DNA from: DASREM01 sp035652095 | Lineage (GTDB): Bacteria; Acidobacteriota; Terriglobia; Terriglobales; Acidobacteriaceae | Length of the DNA: 16,428 bases | Assembly: GCA_035652095.1 (NCBI GenBank) | Contig: DASREM010000002.1 | Span: 1-16,428, forward strand | Direction of reading: 5' to 3' | In this document: piece by piece, positions 1 to 7,607 of the stretch | How positions within the stretch are numbered: the first letter of the stretch is position 1 | Layout of the letters: every line of letters starts with the position of its first letter | The notes under the pieces: model-generated | What the model was told of the DNA's origin: nothing | The model's input: the letters and a program-made list of their open reading frames with translations, nothing else | Databases searched by the model: none | Program-made: the position numbers and the translations under genes

Positions 1-45
1 TTCGACATGGAGTTCCTGTTCGCCTCGACCAGCGCGTTGCTATAG
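1..45 (+). CDS. possible C-terminal end of an upstream gene (partial)
   Basis: Frame 1 is open from the first base to a TAG at 43-45 and would encode 14 residues ending FASTSALL. Nothing upstream is visible, so the only support is an open frame that stops just before a gene-free stretch. A frame this short is open by chance about half the time. No family can be named. Confidence 0.25.
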   Translation, partial: FDMEFLFASTSALL

Positions 46-428
46 ACCCTCACGAAACCTTCTTTCCTTGCTCACCTTGCGGTGCTGGGAAGCGATTTCG
101 CTTGAGCCCCGGACGCTGCACCAACCGGGAAAACTTAGAACATGTCAAAGAACGAGTGTGTTTTACTCTTTCTATTTTTACAGTCAAACAAAAACACGCT
201 CCTGTATGTGCTTGTTTTCCAGCCGAGTGCACGCCGTTCACAGCCCAGTGTTACAGAACCTGTGCACTCCTGTGCTACGTATTTCGGTGGAAGCCCGCGT
301 CCGGCGTAATTTTCGCGGCAATTCTTTCCGGGATAGTAACTGATTCGACATACACAGCAGTGTGAAAATCCCGGCAGAAACCGCGCCGGATAAAGCGCTC
401 GCACTTTCAATTCGCACGCCTGTAAAGC
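46..428. other. gene-free stretch, about 380 bases
   Basis: No frame here has a convincing start, Shine-Dalgarno site or protein-like composition; the 63-123 residue open frames overlap one another on both strands and look like noise. Two dyads are visible: a 6-bp one at 90-103 (AAGCGA, 2-base centre, TCGCTT) and the 8-bp inverted repeat at 225-269 listed separately. A weak GAGT/ACTC hairpin followed by T-rich sequence lies near 150-180 on the plus strand and could end the upstream gene's transcript. Confidence 0.5.
225..269. repeat. 8-bp perfect inverted repeat, hairpin-forming
   Basis: GAGTGCAC at 225-232 is the exact complement of GTGCACTC at 262-269, with 29 bases between them. Just inside, GTTC at 236-239 can pair with GAAC at 256-259, extending the stem past a small internal loop. 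There is no T-tract after it on either strand, so it is not a rho-independent terminator. It may be a structured 3' region of an upstream transcript or a protein-binding dyad. Confidence 0.45.
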
Positions 429-455
429 AAAAAACCGCCAACCGGTGGTTAGCGG
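429..455 (-). terminator. rho-independent terminator of the Asp-box gene
   Basis: On the minus strand, 26 bases past the stop codon, a stem of CCGC+AACC pairing with GGTT+GCGG (one mismatch in the middle, 3-base loop, arms 447-455 and 435-443) is followed directly by six T residues (429-434). Position and form are canonical. Confidence 0.85.
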
Positions 456-480
456 CTCCAAGCTTTTCGAACAGCGGTGC

Positions 481-1968
481 TTAGTCGCGATCGCCCGGAG
501 GGCCAAACTCGCCGCGTCTATCCGAGGGAATCGGCCTCTGTCCGTCCAGGTCGTAGAACTGGCGCGGGCCGTGATCCGAGTGTGCGTTGGGCACAGGCTG
601 GTCGTTAGCCGAACTGGGCAGTGGTTCGAGAGCCCAATCCTCCAGACCTGTCGAGGGAGTGTACATGGCTTCGCTGAAGAGGGTGCCGGGAGTGAATGCC
701 TTGGCGAATACCCCGAAAGCCTTCCCGTTCACAAACGAAGTGGAAATGTAATCTCCGACCATGCGCCCCTGGTTGGTATTGGCGAGCCAACTTGTGTTCA
801 TGCCGATGACAAGCGGGTTCACAGCGCTCCAAGTCTTCCCGCCGTCCTGCGAGGAGACGAATCCCACTCCGAGCTTGCAAGTCGATGTGCTGCAGTTGGA
901 CGTGGGATAGAAGAAATACGTCAGCGCGAGGTGAGCGGTGCTTCCTGCCGTATTCGGATCGACCGCCAGTCCCGGAATGAAATGATCGACCTTGCTCGAG
1001 GTCGGATCAATAGGAATGCGGCTTACCGACGACCATGTCTTCCCGTCGGCGGAAGTGCTGAACACGATATCGTTCGAGGCGCAACCCGAACGGAAACGGC
1101 AATCCTGCCACGCGACATATATCGTGCCATTGGCATCGAGCTCCGCGGATGGCAGCGGAGAAGTACGCAAATTACCGCCCACGAAATGATCATTAATTTG
1201 CGAGATGGTCACCACGTTGCCCCAGGTACTGCCCCCATCGGTAGAGCTGAAAGCCTGCATGCCGTTTCCTTCGAAGGGAACGACCACCGTGCCACTTGGC
1301 TGCACCAGCGGCTGACCGCCCAACCCAAAAGCATTGCGAACAATGAATGCCTTCGACCAGGTGCTGCCACCATCGCTCGAAGTCAGCATCTCTTCCTGAT
1401 CGCCCAAATCCGCATCGTCGAACTCGATATAGCAGTTGCCGAAGAACGGGCTGGAGGCCGTGTTATCGCAGACAATCCACTCCTTGTCCGCGAAACCGGC
1501 AGTTCGATTCGCGGTGATCGGATTATTCCAGGTGAGGCCGTCGTGCGAGGTGCTGACGAGAACAACATTCTGGGCCGCCAAGCCAAGCGATGAAACCATC
1601 CACAAACCGTGCTTGGCGTCGTAAGCCACCGAAGGATCGCTCGCCGCCGTGAAAGTGCCGCCCTTATAGAACGTGGTGATACCGGGCAGGTAGCCATGAG
1701 TCCACGTAGTTCCGCCATTGGTGGAAGTTGCAAAGCCGATATCGGAGGAACCGCCGTTGAAAATGCGGCCTACCTGGAAGGCCGTGACGATCGTGGAACC
1801 GAAAGCAAAGGTGTCAGGTTCAACCTCGGTTTTATGCTGACTCGATGTGTTGCTGAAAATGTCGATACTGATTTGCCGGACCGGAGTCGCGGCCTGCGCT
1901 GGTGCGAAGAATACCGACGAGAATAGTGCGACGAGGGCGACGAACATACATACTCTGAGCTTTAACAT
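481..1968 (-). CDS. secreted sialidase-like Asp-box (BNR) repeat protein
   Basis: Predicted exported beta-propeller protein of 495 residues. Residues 1-26 form a signal peptide: MLKLR, a hydrophobic core, then APAQA before ATP. Six Asp-box motifs of the S-x-D-G-x-T-W type lie near residues 82, 139, 197, 241, 304 and 372, each about 45-70 residues apart, as on the blades of a sialidase/BNR propeller. The C-terminus is polar and low in order. An in-frame ATG exists at 2037 and another at 1986, but GGAGAAGG sits 9-16 bases before the ATG at 1968 and the signal peptide begins there, so I chose 1968. I could not identify the Arg triad and Asp/Tyr/Glu set of true sialidases, so the substrate is unknown; Asp-boxes also occur in non-catalytic propellers. 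The gene stands alone, divergent from the SPFH gene, and has its own terminator. Confidence 0.85.
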   Translation of the reverse strand: MLKLRVCMFVALVALFSSVFFAPAQAATPVRQISIDIFSNTSSQHKTEVEPDTFAFGSTIVTAFQVGRIFNGGSSDIGFATSTNGGTTWTHGYLPGITTFYKGGTFTAASDPSVAYDAKHGLWMVSSLGLAAQNVVLVSTSHDGLTWNNPITANRTAGFADKEWIVCDNTASSPFFGNCYIEFDDADLGDQEEMLTSSDGGSTWSKAFIVRNAFGLGGQPLVQPSGTVVVPFEGNGMQAFSSTDGGSTWGNVVTISQINDHFVGGNLRTSPLPSAELDANGTIYVAWQDCRFRSGCASNDIVFSTSADGKTWSSVSRIPIDPTSSKVDHFIPGLAVDPNTAGSTAHLALTYFFYPTSNCSTSTCKLGVGFVSSQDGGKTWSAVNPLVIGMNTSWLANTNQGRMVGDYISTSFVNGKAFGVFAKAFTPGTLFSEAMYTPSTGLEDWALEPLPSSANDQPVPNAHSDHGPRQFYDLDGQRPIPSDRRGEFGPPGDRD

Positions 1969-2024
1969 TTGGGTGACCTTCTCCATGGGCAAACATTCTG
2001 AATTGCACAATATGGCGACCGGGG

Positions 2025-2037
2025 ATGGAAATTCCAT
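2025..2037. promoter_or_regulatory. 13-bp dyad upstream of the Asp-box gene
   Basis: ATGGAA-A-TTCCAT is a perfect palindrome around a single base, 57 bp before the chosen start of the Asp-box gene. It could be a regulator site; a single copy gives only weak support. Confidence 0.25.
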
Positions 2038-2247
2038 TTTGTCCTTAGATCGTGGCTAATCCTCGTGAGCGGCAAAGCAGGCAAGGGGAGCGGCCTGAGA
2101 TCGGGCGTAGTCTACGGACTCCGACAATTGGCTCGGAAGATACTCCGTCTTCTTGCTCTCTGTCAATGTGAAGCACTTTGCATCCTGTGCATACGCCCAC
2201 GCAACAGCAAGGCGCGTCTGCCGGTAATCGGTGCCATGCAAAGTCAC

Positions 2248-2276
2248 TTACCAGGGGGGCTGGGCACACCTAGAAT
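2248..2276 (+). promoter_or_regulatory. sigma-70-type promoter for the SPFH gene
   Basis: TTACCA (2248-2253), a 17-base spacer and TAGAAT (2271-2276) match the -35 and -10 consensus at 4 of 6 and 5 of 6 positions. Transcription would start near 2283, giving a leader of about 13 bases that begins with the GAGGAG ribosome site (2283-2288). Confidence 0.55.
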
Positions 2277-2295
2277 CTGCTAGAGGAGCCAGTTC

Positions 2296-3138
2296 ATGAC
2301 TATGTATGGCGACGCCCGCGCCAAAGTGATTGACGGCGACAAGAATCCCCTGCTGCGCACGATCGGCATAGCAATGGTCGCTTTATTCGTGATTGTGCTG
2401 TTGTTTTCCGCCGTGACTCGTGTCAGCACCGGTCACGTGGGCGTGCTCACTCTTTTCGGGAGAGTGACCAGCGAAGTGCTCCCGGAAGGCATGCACCTTA
2501 TCAATCCGCTGAAAACAAATAATGAACTCTCCATTCAGAGTCAGACCATCAAGGAATCGGCGAGCGTGCCGTCCAGCGAAGGCTTGGTCATGAATTTGGA
2601 CACTTCTTTGATTTACCATCTCAACCCAGACAAAGCCGCCGAGGTCTACCAGAAGATCGGGGCAAACTACGAGACTGTTGTAGTCGAACCCACCCTTCGC
2701 GCCTCGATTCGCGAATCCACGGCTTCTCACACCGCGAACGCGCTATACACGGGAGAGCGCGAGATGGTGGCCAAGCAGATCTTCGATCAGCTCGCGGGGC
2801 AACTGAATCAACGCGGACTTATTGTCGAGAACGTTCTTCTTCGCGACATTCAGCTGCCGCAAACTTTAAAAACATCCATCGAGGCGAAACAGCAGGCCGA
2901 GCAGGAAGCGCTGGCCATGAATTTCCGCCTGCAGAAGGAAAAGCAGGAAGCGGAACGGAAGCGCATCGAGGCTGCCGGCATACGCGATTTCCAACAGATC
3001 GTCGCCCAAGGTATCAGCCCAGCTCTGCTGGAGTGGAAGGGCATTGAAGCCACCGAAACCCTGGCTAAGAGCGGGAATGCCAAGGTAGTCGTCATCGGCA
3101 ACAGCAAGAATGGATTGCCGCTGATTCTTGGGCAGTAA
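2296..3138 (+). CDS. SPFH/prohibitin-family membrane protein
   Basis: Membrane-anchored 280-residue protein of the SPFH (stomatin, prohibitin, flotillin, HflK/C) superfamily. A single transmembrane helix lies at about residues 22-42 after a short charged N-terminus. The SPFH/band-7 domain covers about 43-210 and opens with the family signature VSTGHVGVLTLFGRV; PEGMHLINP follows. An Ala/Glu/Lys-rich coiled coil (about 195-228, EAKQQAEQEALAM onwards) comes next, then a short tail ending in IGNSKNGLPLIL, as in prohibitins. Family members form ring-like oligomers that organise membranes and restrain the FtsH protease; that role is inferred here. The start is fixed by GAGGAG 7 bases upstream. It probably forms its own transcript, since the next gene begins 78 bases later without overlap. 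Confidence 0.9.
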   Translation: MTMYGDARAKVIDGDKNPLLRTIGIAMVALFVIVLLFSAVTRVSTGHVGVLTLFGRVTSEVLPEGMHLINPLKTNNELSIQSQTIKESASVPSSEGLVMNLDTSLIYHLNPDKAAEVYQKIGANYETVVVEPTLRASIRESTASHTANALYTGEREMVAKQIFDQLAGQLNQRGLIVENVLLRDIQLPQTLKTSIEAKQQAEQEALAMNFRLQKEKQEAERKRIEAAGIRDFQQIVAQGISPALLEWKGIEATETLAKSGNAKVVVIGNSKNGLPLILGQ

Positions 3139-3177
3139 TGGCCCCGGAATCGGCGCGCATTGTGTTTGGATTCGCTT

Positions 3178-3194
3178 CTGCGCGCTCGGCGCAG
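3178..3194. repeat. small hairpin between SPFH and ABC genes
   Basis: CTGCGC (3178-3183) and GCGCAG (3189-3194) form a 6-bp perfect stem with a 5-base loop. No T-tract follows, so it is at most a weak attenuator or a 3' end protector for the SPFH message. Confidence 0.3.
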
Positions 3195-3216
3195 TTGCGC
3201 TGATACCATCAAAACG

Positions 3217-4224
3217 ATGGCCCCTTTGCTAAAGATCAGTAATTTGTGCGTCGAATTCGGGGGCGAAGTCCGTGTTGCTGATGAGATTCCGAACACCGCG
3301 CCGGCTGTCCGCGACCTCTCGCTGACGATCGCCGCGGGAGAGGCGCTGGGCCTGGTAGGGGAGTCCGGTTCCGGAAAATCCGTCACCTCGCTTGCTATCA
3401 TGCGTCTTCTCCCGCCGCAAGCGCGCCTTTCCGGCGAAATCCTTTTTTCCAACGGGAGCGGCACGCGCGACCTGTTTCGCCTGAATGAAGCAGAGATGCG
3501 CCACCTGCGTGGCTCTCGCATAGCCATGATTTTCCAGGAGCCCATGACCGCCCTCAATCCGACCATGCGCGTAGGTGATCAGATCGCGGAGGCGATTCTT
3601 GCGCACAGGCGTCCGGAACATCCCATCACCGCGCAGGAAGCCTGGAAAACCGCGGTAAATGCGATGAACGAGGTCGCCATCGCCGAGGCTGACCGCCGCG
3701 CTCGTGATTACCCTCACCAGCTCTCGGGCGGCATGCGGCAGCGGATCATGATCGCGATGGCAATCGCCAACCGCCCTCAACTGCTGATTGCGGACGAGCC
3801 TACGACTGCGCTGGACGTGACCATTCAGGCGCAGATTCTCGATTTGCTGGCGCAATTGCGCACCCGATTTGGCCTGACTATGCTGTTCATCTCCCATGAC
3901 CTGGCTGTGGTCTCAAACGTTGTCGAGCGGGTTGCAGTCATGTACGCCGGCAGCCTGGTTGAAATCGGCGGCCGGGAAGCGATCTTTCATTCACCCGCTC
4001 ACCCTTATACTCGCGGCTTGCTAAGCGCGGTTCCCACGTTGAGAACCGACCGTGCTCGTCCGCTCGCGACCATCGAAGGCACAGTGCCGTCACGGGACGC
4101 CCTTGCTGGCTGCCACTTCGAGCCACGCTGCGACTTTCGAACGAGCACCTGCGCGACCGTGTACCCCGAGCTGGTGGAAATCGGTCCCGGCCATTGGGCC
4201 CGCTGTCCTGTGGTGAATCCGTAA
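3217..4224 (+). CDS. ABC transporter ATPase, OppD/DppD type (oligopeptide/dipeptide/nickel)
   Basis: Cytoplasmic ATP-hydrolysing subunit of 335 residues, full family length. In order: Walker A GESGSGKS (48-55), Q-loop in FQEPMTALNP (Gln about 107), ABC signature LSGGMRQR (169-176), Walker B LLIADEP (189-195), D-loop and switch His in ISHDL (about 227). The C-terminal oligopeptide-transporter region follows (HPYTRGLLSAVP, about 262-273) and then the family's cysteine set: C299, C305, C312 and C330. In some DppD proteins these hold an iron-sulfur cluster (family knowledge, recalled). An upstream TTG at 3160 is in frame, but the ATG at 3217 gives the usual N-terminus MAPLLKISNLCVEF. No permease, binding protein or OppF partner lies beside it, so its partners must be encoded elsewhere. 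Confidence 0.92.
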   Translation: MAPLLKISNLCVEFGGEVRVADEIPNTAPAVRDLSLTIAAGEALGLVGESGSGKSVTSLAIMRLLPPQARLSGEILFSNGSGTRDLFRLNEAEMRHLRGSRIAMIFQEPMTALNPTMRVGDQIAEAILAHRRPEHPITAQEAWKTAVNAMNEVAIAEADRRARDYPHQLSGGMRQRIMIAMAIANRPQLLIADEPTTALDVTIQAQILDLLAQLRTRFGLTMLFISHDLAVVSNVVERVAVMYAGSLVEIGGREAIFHSPAHPYTRGLLSAVPTLRTDRARPLATIEGTVPSRDALAGCHFEPRCDFRTSTCATVYPELVEIGPGHWARCPVVNP

Positions 4225-4326
4225 CCAGCTGTTCGGGCCTCGCCGTGCGGGCCGGAGTGCGATTCCGAAAAAGGGCTCTTGCGCCCGTGACGTGCGATAA
4301 ACCGCGTTTTGGTTAGCGTCTGGGTC

Positions 4327-4332
4327 TATAAT
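4327..4332 (+). promoter_or_regulatory. -10 element TATAAT before the phosphoesterase gene
   Basis: A perfect TATAAT lies 21 bases before the GTG at 4354. No good -35 hexamer stands at 16-18 bases, so the promoter is incomplete by consensus. If used, transcription starts near 4339 with a leader of about 15 bases, which would rule out the upstream TTG at 4309 as the start codon. Confidence 0.45.
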
Positions 4333-4353
4333 CCCCCATTTGCCCGGTGCTCT

Positions 4354-5109
4354 GTGCGCATACTTCTGCTCAGCGACATTCACAGTAACCTGGAGGCCTT
4401 AGAAGAGTGCCTCACGGTGGCCCCTCCGTTCGATCGAGTTATCAACCTGGGCGACATTGTGGGTTACGGTGGCAGTCCAAACGAAGTCATCAACCGAGCG
4501 CGCCAACTGGGCAACAGTTTCGTCCGTGGCAATCACGACAAAGCCGCCGCTGGCCTGATGGACTTGAACGACTTCAATCCCCTCGCGGGATGGGCTGCGA
4601 TGTGGACGCGCGAACAATTGACTCCAGATAACCTGGATTGGCTCAAGCAACTCCCGCAGGGTCCCATTCACTTCGACGATGTGCCCAATACGCAGTTCGT
4701 GCACGGCTCACCCATCGATGAAGACGAATATCTGGTGACGTTGCACGATGCGCTCGAGCCTCTGCTCTCGCTGCCTCATCCGCTGACATTTTTCGGACAT
4801 ACGCACCTGCAGGGAGGATTTTCGGCAACTCTCGGGGGAGGCGACGCCTTCCGTCCCGTGTATCGGACTGCGGGCAAGGCGGAGTTCTGCAACTGGCCGC
4901 TTAACCGCGATGCTCACTATCTGATCAACCCAGGCTCTGTTGGGCAACCGCGGGACGGAGATTGGCGAGCCGGCTTTGCTGTCTTCGATACGGAAGGGTG
5001 GGTGGTGAGCTTCCATCGCACGCCCTATAACGTCAAGGCGGCGCAGGAAAAAATACTGGCCGCGAATCTGCCCCAGCGGCTAGCCACGCGATTGGCAGCG
5101 GGGCGATAA
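4354..5109 (+). CDS. calcineurin-like metallophosphoesterase (YfcE/ApaH-like)
   Basis: Predicted cytoplasmic two-metal phosphoesterase, 251 residues. The metal-binding motifs are in order: SDIHSN (D8, H10), GDIVGYG (D34), GNHD (60-62), a later H in VHGSP, and GHTH (about 150), followed by NPGSVGQPRDG, typical of the small Metallophos_2 group. The frame stays open back to a TTG at 4309, but the protein family begins with RILLLSDIHSN, so the GTG at 4354 is the likely start, supported by the -10 box upstream. The substrate cannot be read from sequence; relatives cleave phosphodiesters, dinucleoside polyphosphates or phosphoproteins. It sits alone between the ABC ATPase and RNase HI with gaps of 129 and 89 bases. 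Confidence 0.85.
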   Translation: MRILLLSDIHSNLEALEECLTVAPPFDRVINLGDIVGYGGSPNEVINRARQLGNSFVRGNHDKAAAGLMDLNDFNPLAGWAAMWTREQLTPDNLDWLKQLPQGPIHFDDVPNTQFVHGSPIDEDEYLVTLHDALEPLLSLPHPLTFFGHTHLQGGFSATLGGGDAFRPVYRTAGKAEFCNWPLNRDAHYLINPGSVGQPRDGDWRAGFAVFDTEGWVVSFHRTPYNVKAAQEKILAANLPQRLATRLAAGR

Positions 5110-5198
5110 TCGATCACGCCGCCTTAGGTCAGATTTCTTACGAGCGCTCTGCAAACTTCGACCTGCAGCGTGCAATGTTGCGGTTGTAAACTTTTCCT

Positions 5199-5801
5199 AT
5201 GTCCTCTTTCCCGCCTCGCAAGTCATCCAGCCTATTTCCCGAGCCCAAGGTCAGTACTCCTGAGTCCTATCTGATCGCGCATATCGATGGCGGTGCTCGC
5301 GGCAACCCGGGCCCGGCGGGATTTGGCGTGGCCATCACTGATCAGTCTTCCCGCAAGATCGCCGGCCTCAGTGAATACCTCGGCCGTCAAACCAACAATT
5401 TTGCCGAATACAAGGGCTTGCTCGCCGCTCTCAAATATGCGGTGGATCACGGATACAAAGCGCTGAAAGTGGTGAGCGACTCCGAACTGATGGTGAAGCA
5501 AATTCGCGGGGAGTACAAAGTCAAGAATCCCACGCTGCAGGAATTGCACGCCGAGGCCAAGCGCCTGATCGCCCGACTCGAGTGGTTCTCCATGGGGCAC
5601 GTTCTACGCGAGGGCAATCGGGAAGCCGACCGTCTCGCCAATGAGGCCATGGACAAGGGAATGGGGCGGTCCCTTGCCCCGCCAACTATCGGTATTCCGG
5701 AGCGGAGCGAGTTCGAAGGCGTGGTGCGTGGTGGATCCATTCACCTGGTAAACGGGGAAATACCCGAGGGTACCCGGGTTCAGGTCAGGATAAAGGGATA
5801 G
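5199..5801 (+). CDS. rnhA: ribonuclease HI with C-terminal beta module
   Basis: Hydrolyses the RNA strand of RNA-DNA hybrids (R-loops, primers) in the cytoplasm. The 200-residue protein has a polar N-terminus of about 22 residues, then the RNase H fold at about 24-152. The four metal-binding acids are present: D30 in HIDGGARGNPGPA, E70 in NNFAEYKG, D94 in VVSDSE and D144 in READRLANEA, with H134 nearby. It lacks the N-terminal hybrid-binding domain and resembles the short archaeal/Gram-positive type. Residues about 168-200, after a Pro-rich linker, form an added module reading GVVRGGSIHLVNGEIPEGTR, which looks like the AF2212/DUF104 small beta fold. The start is the first ATG; there is no clear Shine-Dalgarno site. 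Confidence 0.88.
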   Translation: MSSFPPRKSSSLFPEPKVSTPESYLIAHIDGGARGNPGPAGFGVAITDQSSRKIAGLSEYLGRQTNNFAEYKGLLAALKYAVDHGYKALKVVSDSELMVKQIRGEYKVKNPTLQELHAEAKRLIARLEWFSMGHVLREGNREADRLANEAMDKGMGRSLAPPTIGIPERSEFEGVVRGGSIHLVNGEIPEGTRVQVRIKG

Positions 5802-5843
5802 CCGACGGTGACTCGCCCCTATATGGATCACAGCTTCGGATGG

Positions 5844-6302
5844 CTATTCTCCTGACGTGTGATCGTGCACGATGTTCCACCCATCCGCAAACTTGCGAAA
5901 CACGAGCGTGAACAGCCCGTGTGGAGTTTTTCCGTCCGACATGGTGAGGCGCCATGCCCCGCGCACGAATGCCGCATCCGCTCCCAGCGGCTCGATGCGG
6001 AGATCGGAAAACTCTAGATGGCCCATCTCCTTGCCTTCCGCCTGGTAGGCCTGACGATAGCGCTCCAGCGCAGCGTCCCAGCCCAGCGCAACTTTGGTGC
6101 CGGAGAAAAAAGTGAGCTCCGGCGAGTTCCAGTAACCGCTCATAAAACGGGTCAAGTCGTGCCGGTTCCAGGCATCTTGCTGCATGTGCAGCACCTGCTC
6201 GATAGCAGTTTCTTGAGCCGATTCAGAAGATCTACTCGCAGCGAAACTGGTTGCGAGCAAGATGGGAACGACCCAAACCGTGAGCACCTGACGCGAGCCC
6301 AT
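5844..6302 (-). CDS. secreted NTF2-like (SnoaL/DUF4440) protein
   Basis: Small 152-residue protein with an N-terminal signal peptide (MGSRQVLTVWVVPILLATSF and a following Ala/Ser region) and one NTF2-like cone-shaped domain over the rest. The family pattern is visible: a first helix with QQDAWNRHDLTRFMSGYW, then LTFFSG, the aromatic strand FVRGAWRLTMSDG, and the closing strands FTLVFRKFADGWNIVHDHTS. Family members bind small ligands or act as isomerases or hydrolases; no catalytic set is evident. A TTG at 6323 would add seven residues, but GGGAGG lies 7 bases before the ATG at 6302 and decides the start. It follows the M50 protease gene on the same strand with an 86-base gap, so joint transcription is possible. 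Confidence 0.82.
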   Translation of the reverse strand: MGSRQVLTVWVVPILLATSFAASRSSESAQETAIEQVLHMQQDAWNRHDLTRFMSGYWNSPELTFFSGTKVALGWDAALERYRQAYQAEGKEMGHLEFSDLRIEPLGADAAFVRGAWRLTMSDGKTPHGLFTLVFRKFADGWNIVHDHTSGE

Positions 6303-6388
6303 GCGCGAACCTCCCTGACCCAACAGTGTCGCATGCGGAAGCAGGGTCGACGTAATGCTGAATTGGCAGGCTTGGAACCACTCAGTGG

Positions 6389-7504
6389 CTAAGAGTTCAG
6401 TGCTTCGCGCCGTAACTTTCGACTCTCTGCCAGCAGTGCCATGGAGTGCATCAGATTCTGTAGGGTTACGATGCCTACCAGGCGTTGATCCTCGACGACG
6501 GGGATAATGCTGAGATTGCGGGAATTGAGCTTGCGGAAGGCGGAGGCCAGCGACTCTTGCCGGTTCGCTACTTCGAAAATGCGGTTCATCACCGACTGCA
6601 CGTAGCCGTTGCCTTCGACCCGCAAGGCATCCAGGATCTTCTGCTTTGAAACTACCCCCACCATGTCGCTCCCACGGATCACCGGGAAGTCATCCTGCAG
6701 CGAATGAACTGCCTTGTCCAGCGCGTCTTCCAGGGTGTCCGCTGGTGAAAGCGTGGCGAAGTCGGTCAGCATGATATCTTCCAATCGCACCTTCTGCAGC
6801 ACCGACTGAAAGATCGCGCTGCGTTCTTCCAGTTGTGCGCCCACGAACAGAAAGAACCCTACGAGGGTCAGCCAGATGTTCGACAACATGCCCACAAGCA
6901 TGAAGACCATCGAGAAGCTCTGGCCAATAGTCACCGCGCGGCGGGTAGCGAGCACCGGATCCATGCGCCGGACAAATACCGCGCGCAGCACGCGCCCGCC
7001 ATCCAGCGGATAGGCAGGTAAAAGGTTTAATAGGCCGATGTAGACGTTCGCCCAGACCAGGCTTCGAAGCAGGTGATTGGAATGCAGGAAAGGTTTGGTC
7101 CAGAGCCCAATTTCGGGCGCCACTCCAAGCAAGATGCTGCCTGAAACAAACGCGAGTAGGAGGCTGAGAAAAGGGCCGGCCATGGCGACCCGGATCTCGC
7201 GCTTCCAGGAAGACGCCGCGGGCTCCGGCTTCGACTCGTCCAGCATGGCGATTCCGCCAATCGGCAGCAGGATAATGGACTTGGCAGTCGCTCCAGCGTG
7301 CATCGCGGCCAGCGCGTGCCCAACTTCATGCAGGGCCACCGATCCGAAAATAATGCCGACCAGCGCCAGGCCGCGCGCGATTCCGTCCGGTCCCTTGTTG
7401 GTGGATTCGGTCATCCAGACGAAAACCAGCAGGAATAAAAACGTGAGATGTATGCGAATCTCAACTCCAAATATCCGTCCTGCTGCAATCGACCAACTTC
7501 TCAT
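6389..7504 (-). CDS. M50 site-2-type intramembrane metalloprotease with two CBS domains
   Basis: Multi-pass membrane zinc protease of 371 residues that cleaves substrates within the membrane. The zinc motif HEVGH is at 59-63 in a hydrophobic helix, and the third ligand lies in NLLPAYPLDGGR (160-171). About six hydrophobic segments span 20-225, including GPFLSLLLAFVSGSILLGV. Two CBS domains follow, at about 240-290 and 303-355, probably binding an adenine nucleotide and gating activity, as in related SpoIVFB-like M50 proteins with CBS tails. It lacks a PDZ domain. The ATG at 7504 has GGAG 8 bases upstream. The substrate is unknown; anti-sigma factors are the classical targets, but none is encoded here. 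Confidence 0.9.
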   Translation of the reverse strand: MRSWSIAAGRIFGVEIRIHLTFLFLLVFVWMTESTNKGPDGIARGLALVGIIFGSVALHEVGHALAAMHAGATAKSIILLPIGGIAMLDESKPEPAASSWKREIRVAMAGPFLSLLLAFVSGSILLGVAPEIGLWTKPFLHSNHLLRSLVWANVYIGLLNLLPAYPLDGGRVLRAVFVRRMDPVLATRRAVTIGQSFSMVFMLVGMLSNIWLTLVGFFLFVGAQLEERSAIFQSVLQKVRLEDIMLTDFATLSPADTLEDALDKAVHSLQDDFPVIRGSDMVGVVSKQKILDALRVEGNGYVQSVMNRIFEVANRQESLASAFRKLNSRNLSIIPVVEDQRLVGIVTLQNLMHSMALLAESRKLRREALNS

Positions 7505-7525
7505 CAAGGAATCTCCGCGTACACC

Positions 7526-7531
7526 ATTCTA
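7526..7531 (-). promoter_or_regulatory. -10-like element for the M50 protease gene
   Basis: On the minus strand TAGAAT (7531 to 7526) lies in an AT-rich patch 22 bases before the start codon. The hexamer 17 bases upstream (CACACA) matches -35 at only three positions, so this is a partial promoter call. Confidence 0.35.
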
Positions 7532-7607
7532 TATATTAGACGCCGGCATGTGTGGCGCAGGCTCACCATCGTGCTGTGTCGAACGTGTGGACGCTATGTC
7601 TGCGCAG

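Larger units (their letters stand above)
1969..2295. other. divergent intergenic region, about 330 bases
   Basis: This lies between the Asp-box gene (leftward) and the SPFH gene (rightward). Open frames here run on both strands without ribosome sites and look spurious. It contains a 13-bp dyad at 2025-2037 and the SPFH promoter at 2248-2276. I see no confident promoter for the Asp-box gene. Confidence 0.6.

Noticed and set aside
445..1593. 382-residue open frame on the plus strand
   Set aside because: It is antisense to the Asp-box gene, which has a signal peptide, six repeat motifs, a ribosome site and a terminator; the plus-strand product is Arg-rich and matches no family pattern.
3229..3897. 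222-residue minus-strand frame
   Set aside because: It is a shadow of the ABC ATPase, whose motifs are complete in the plus frame.
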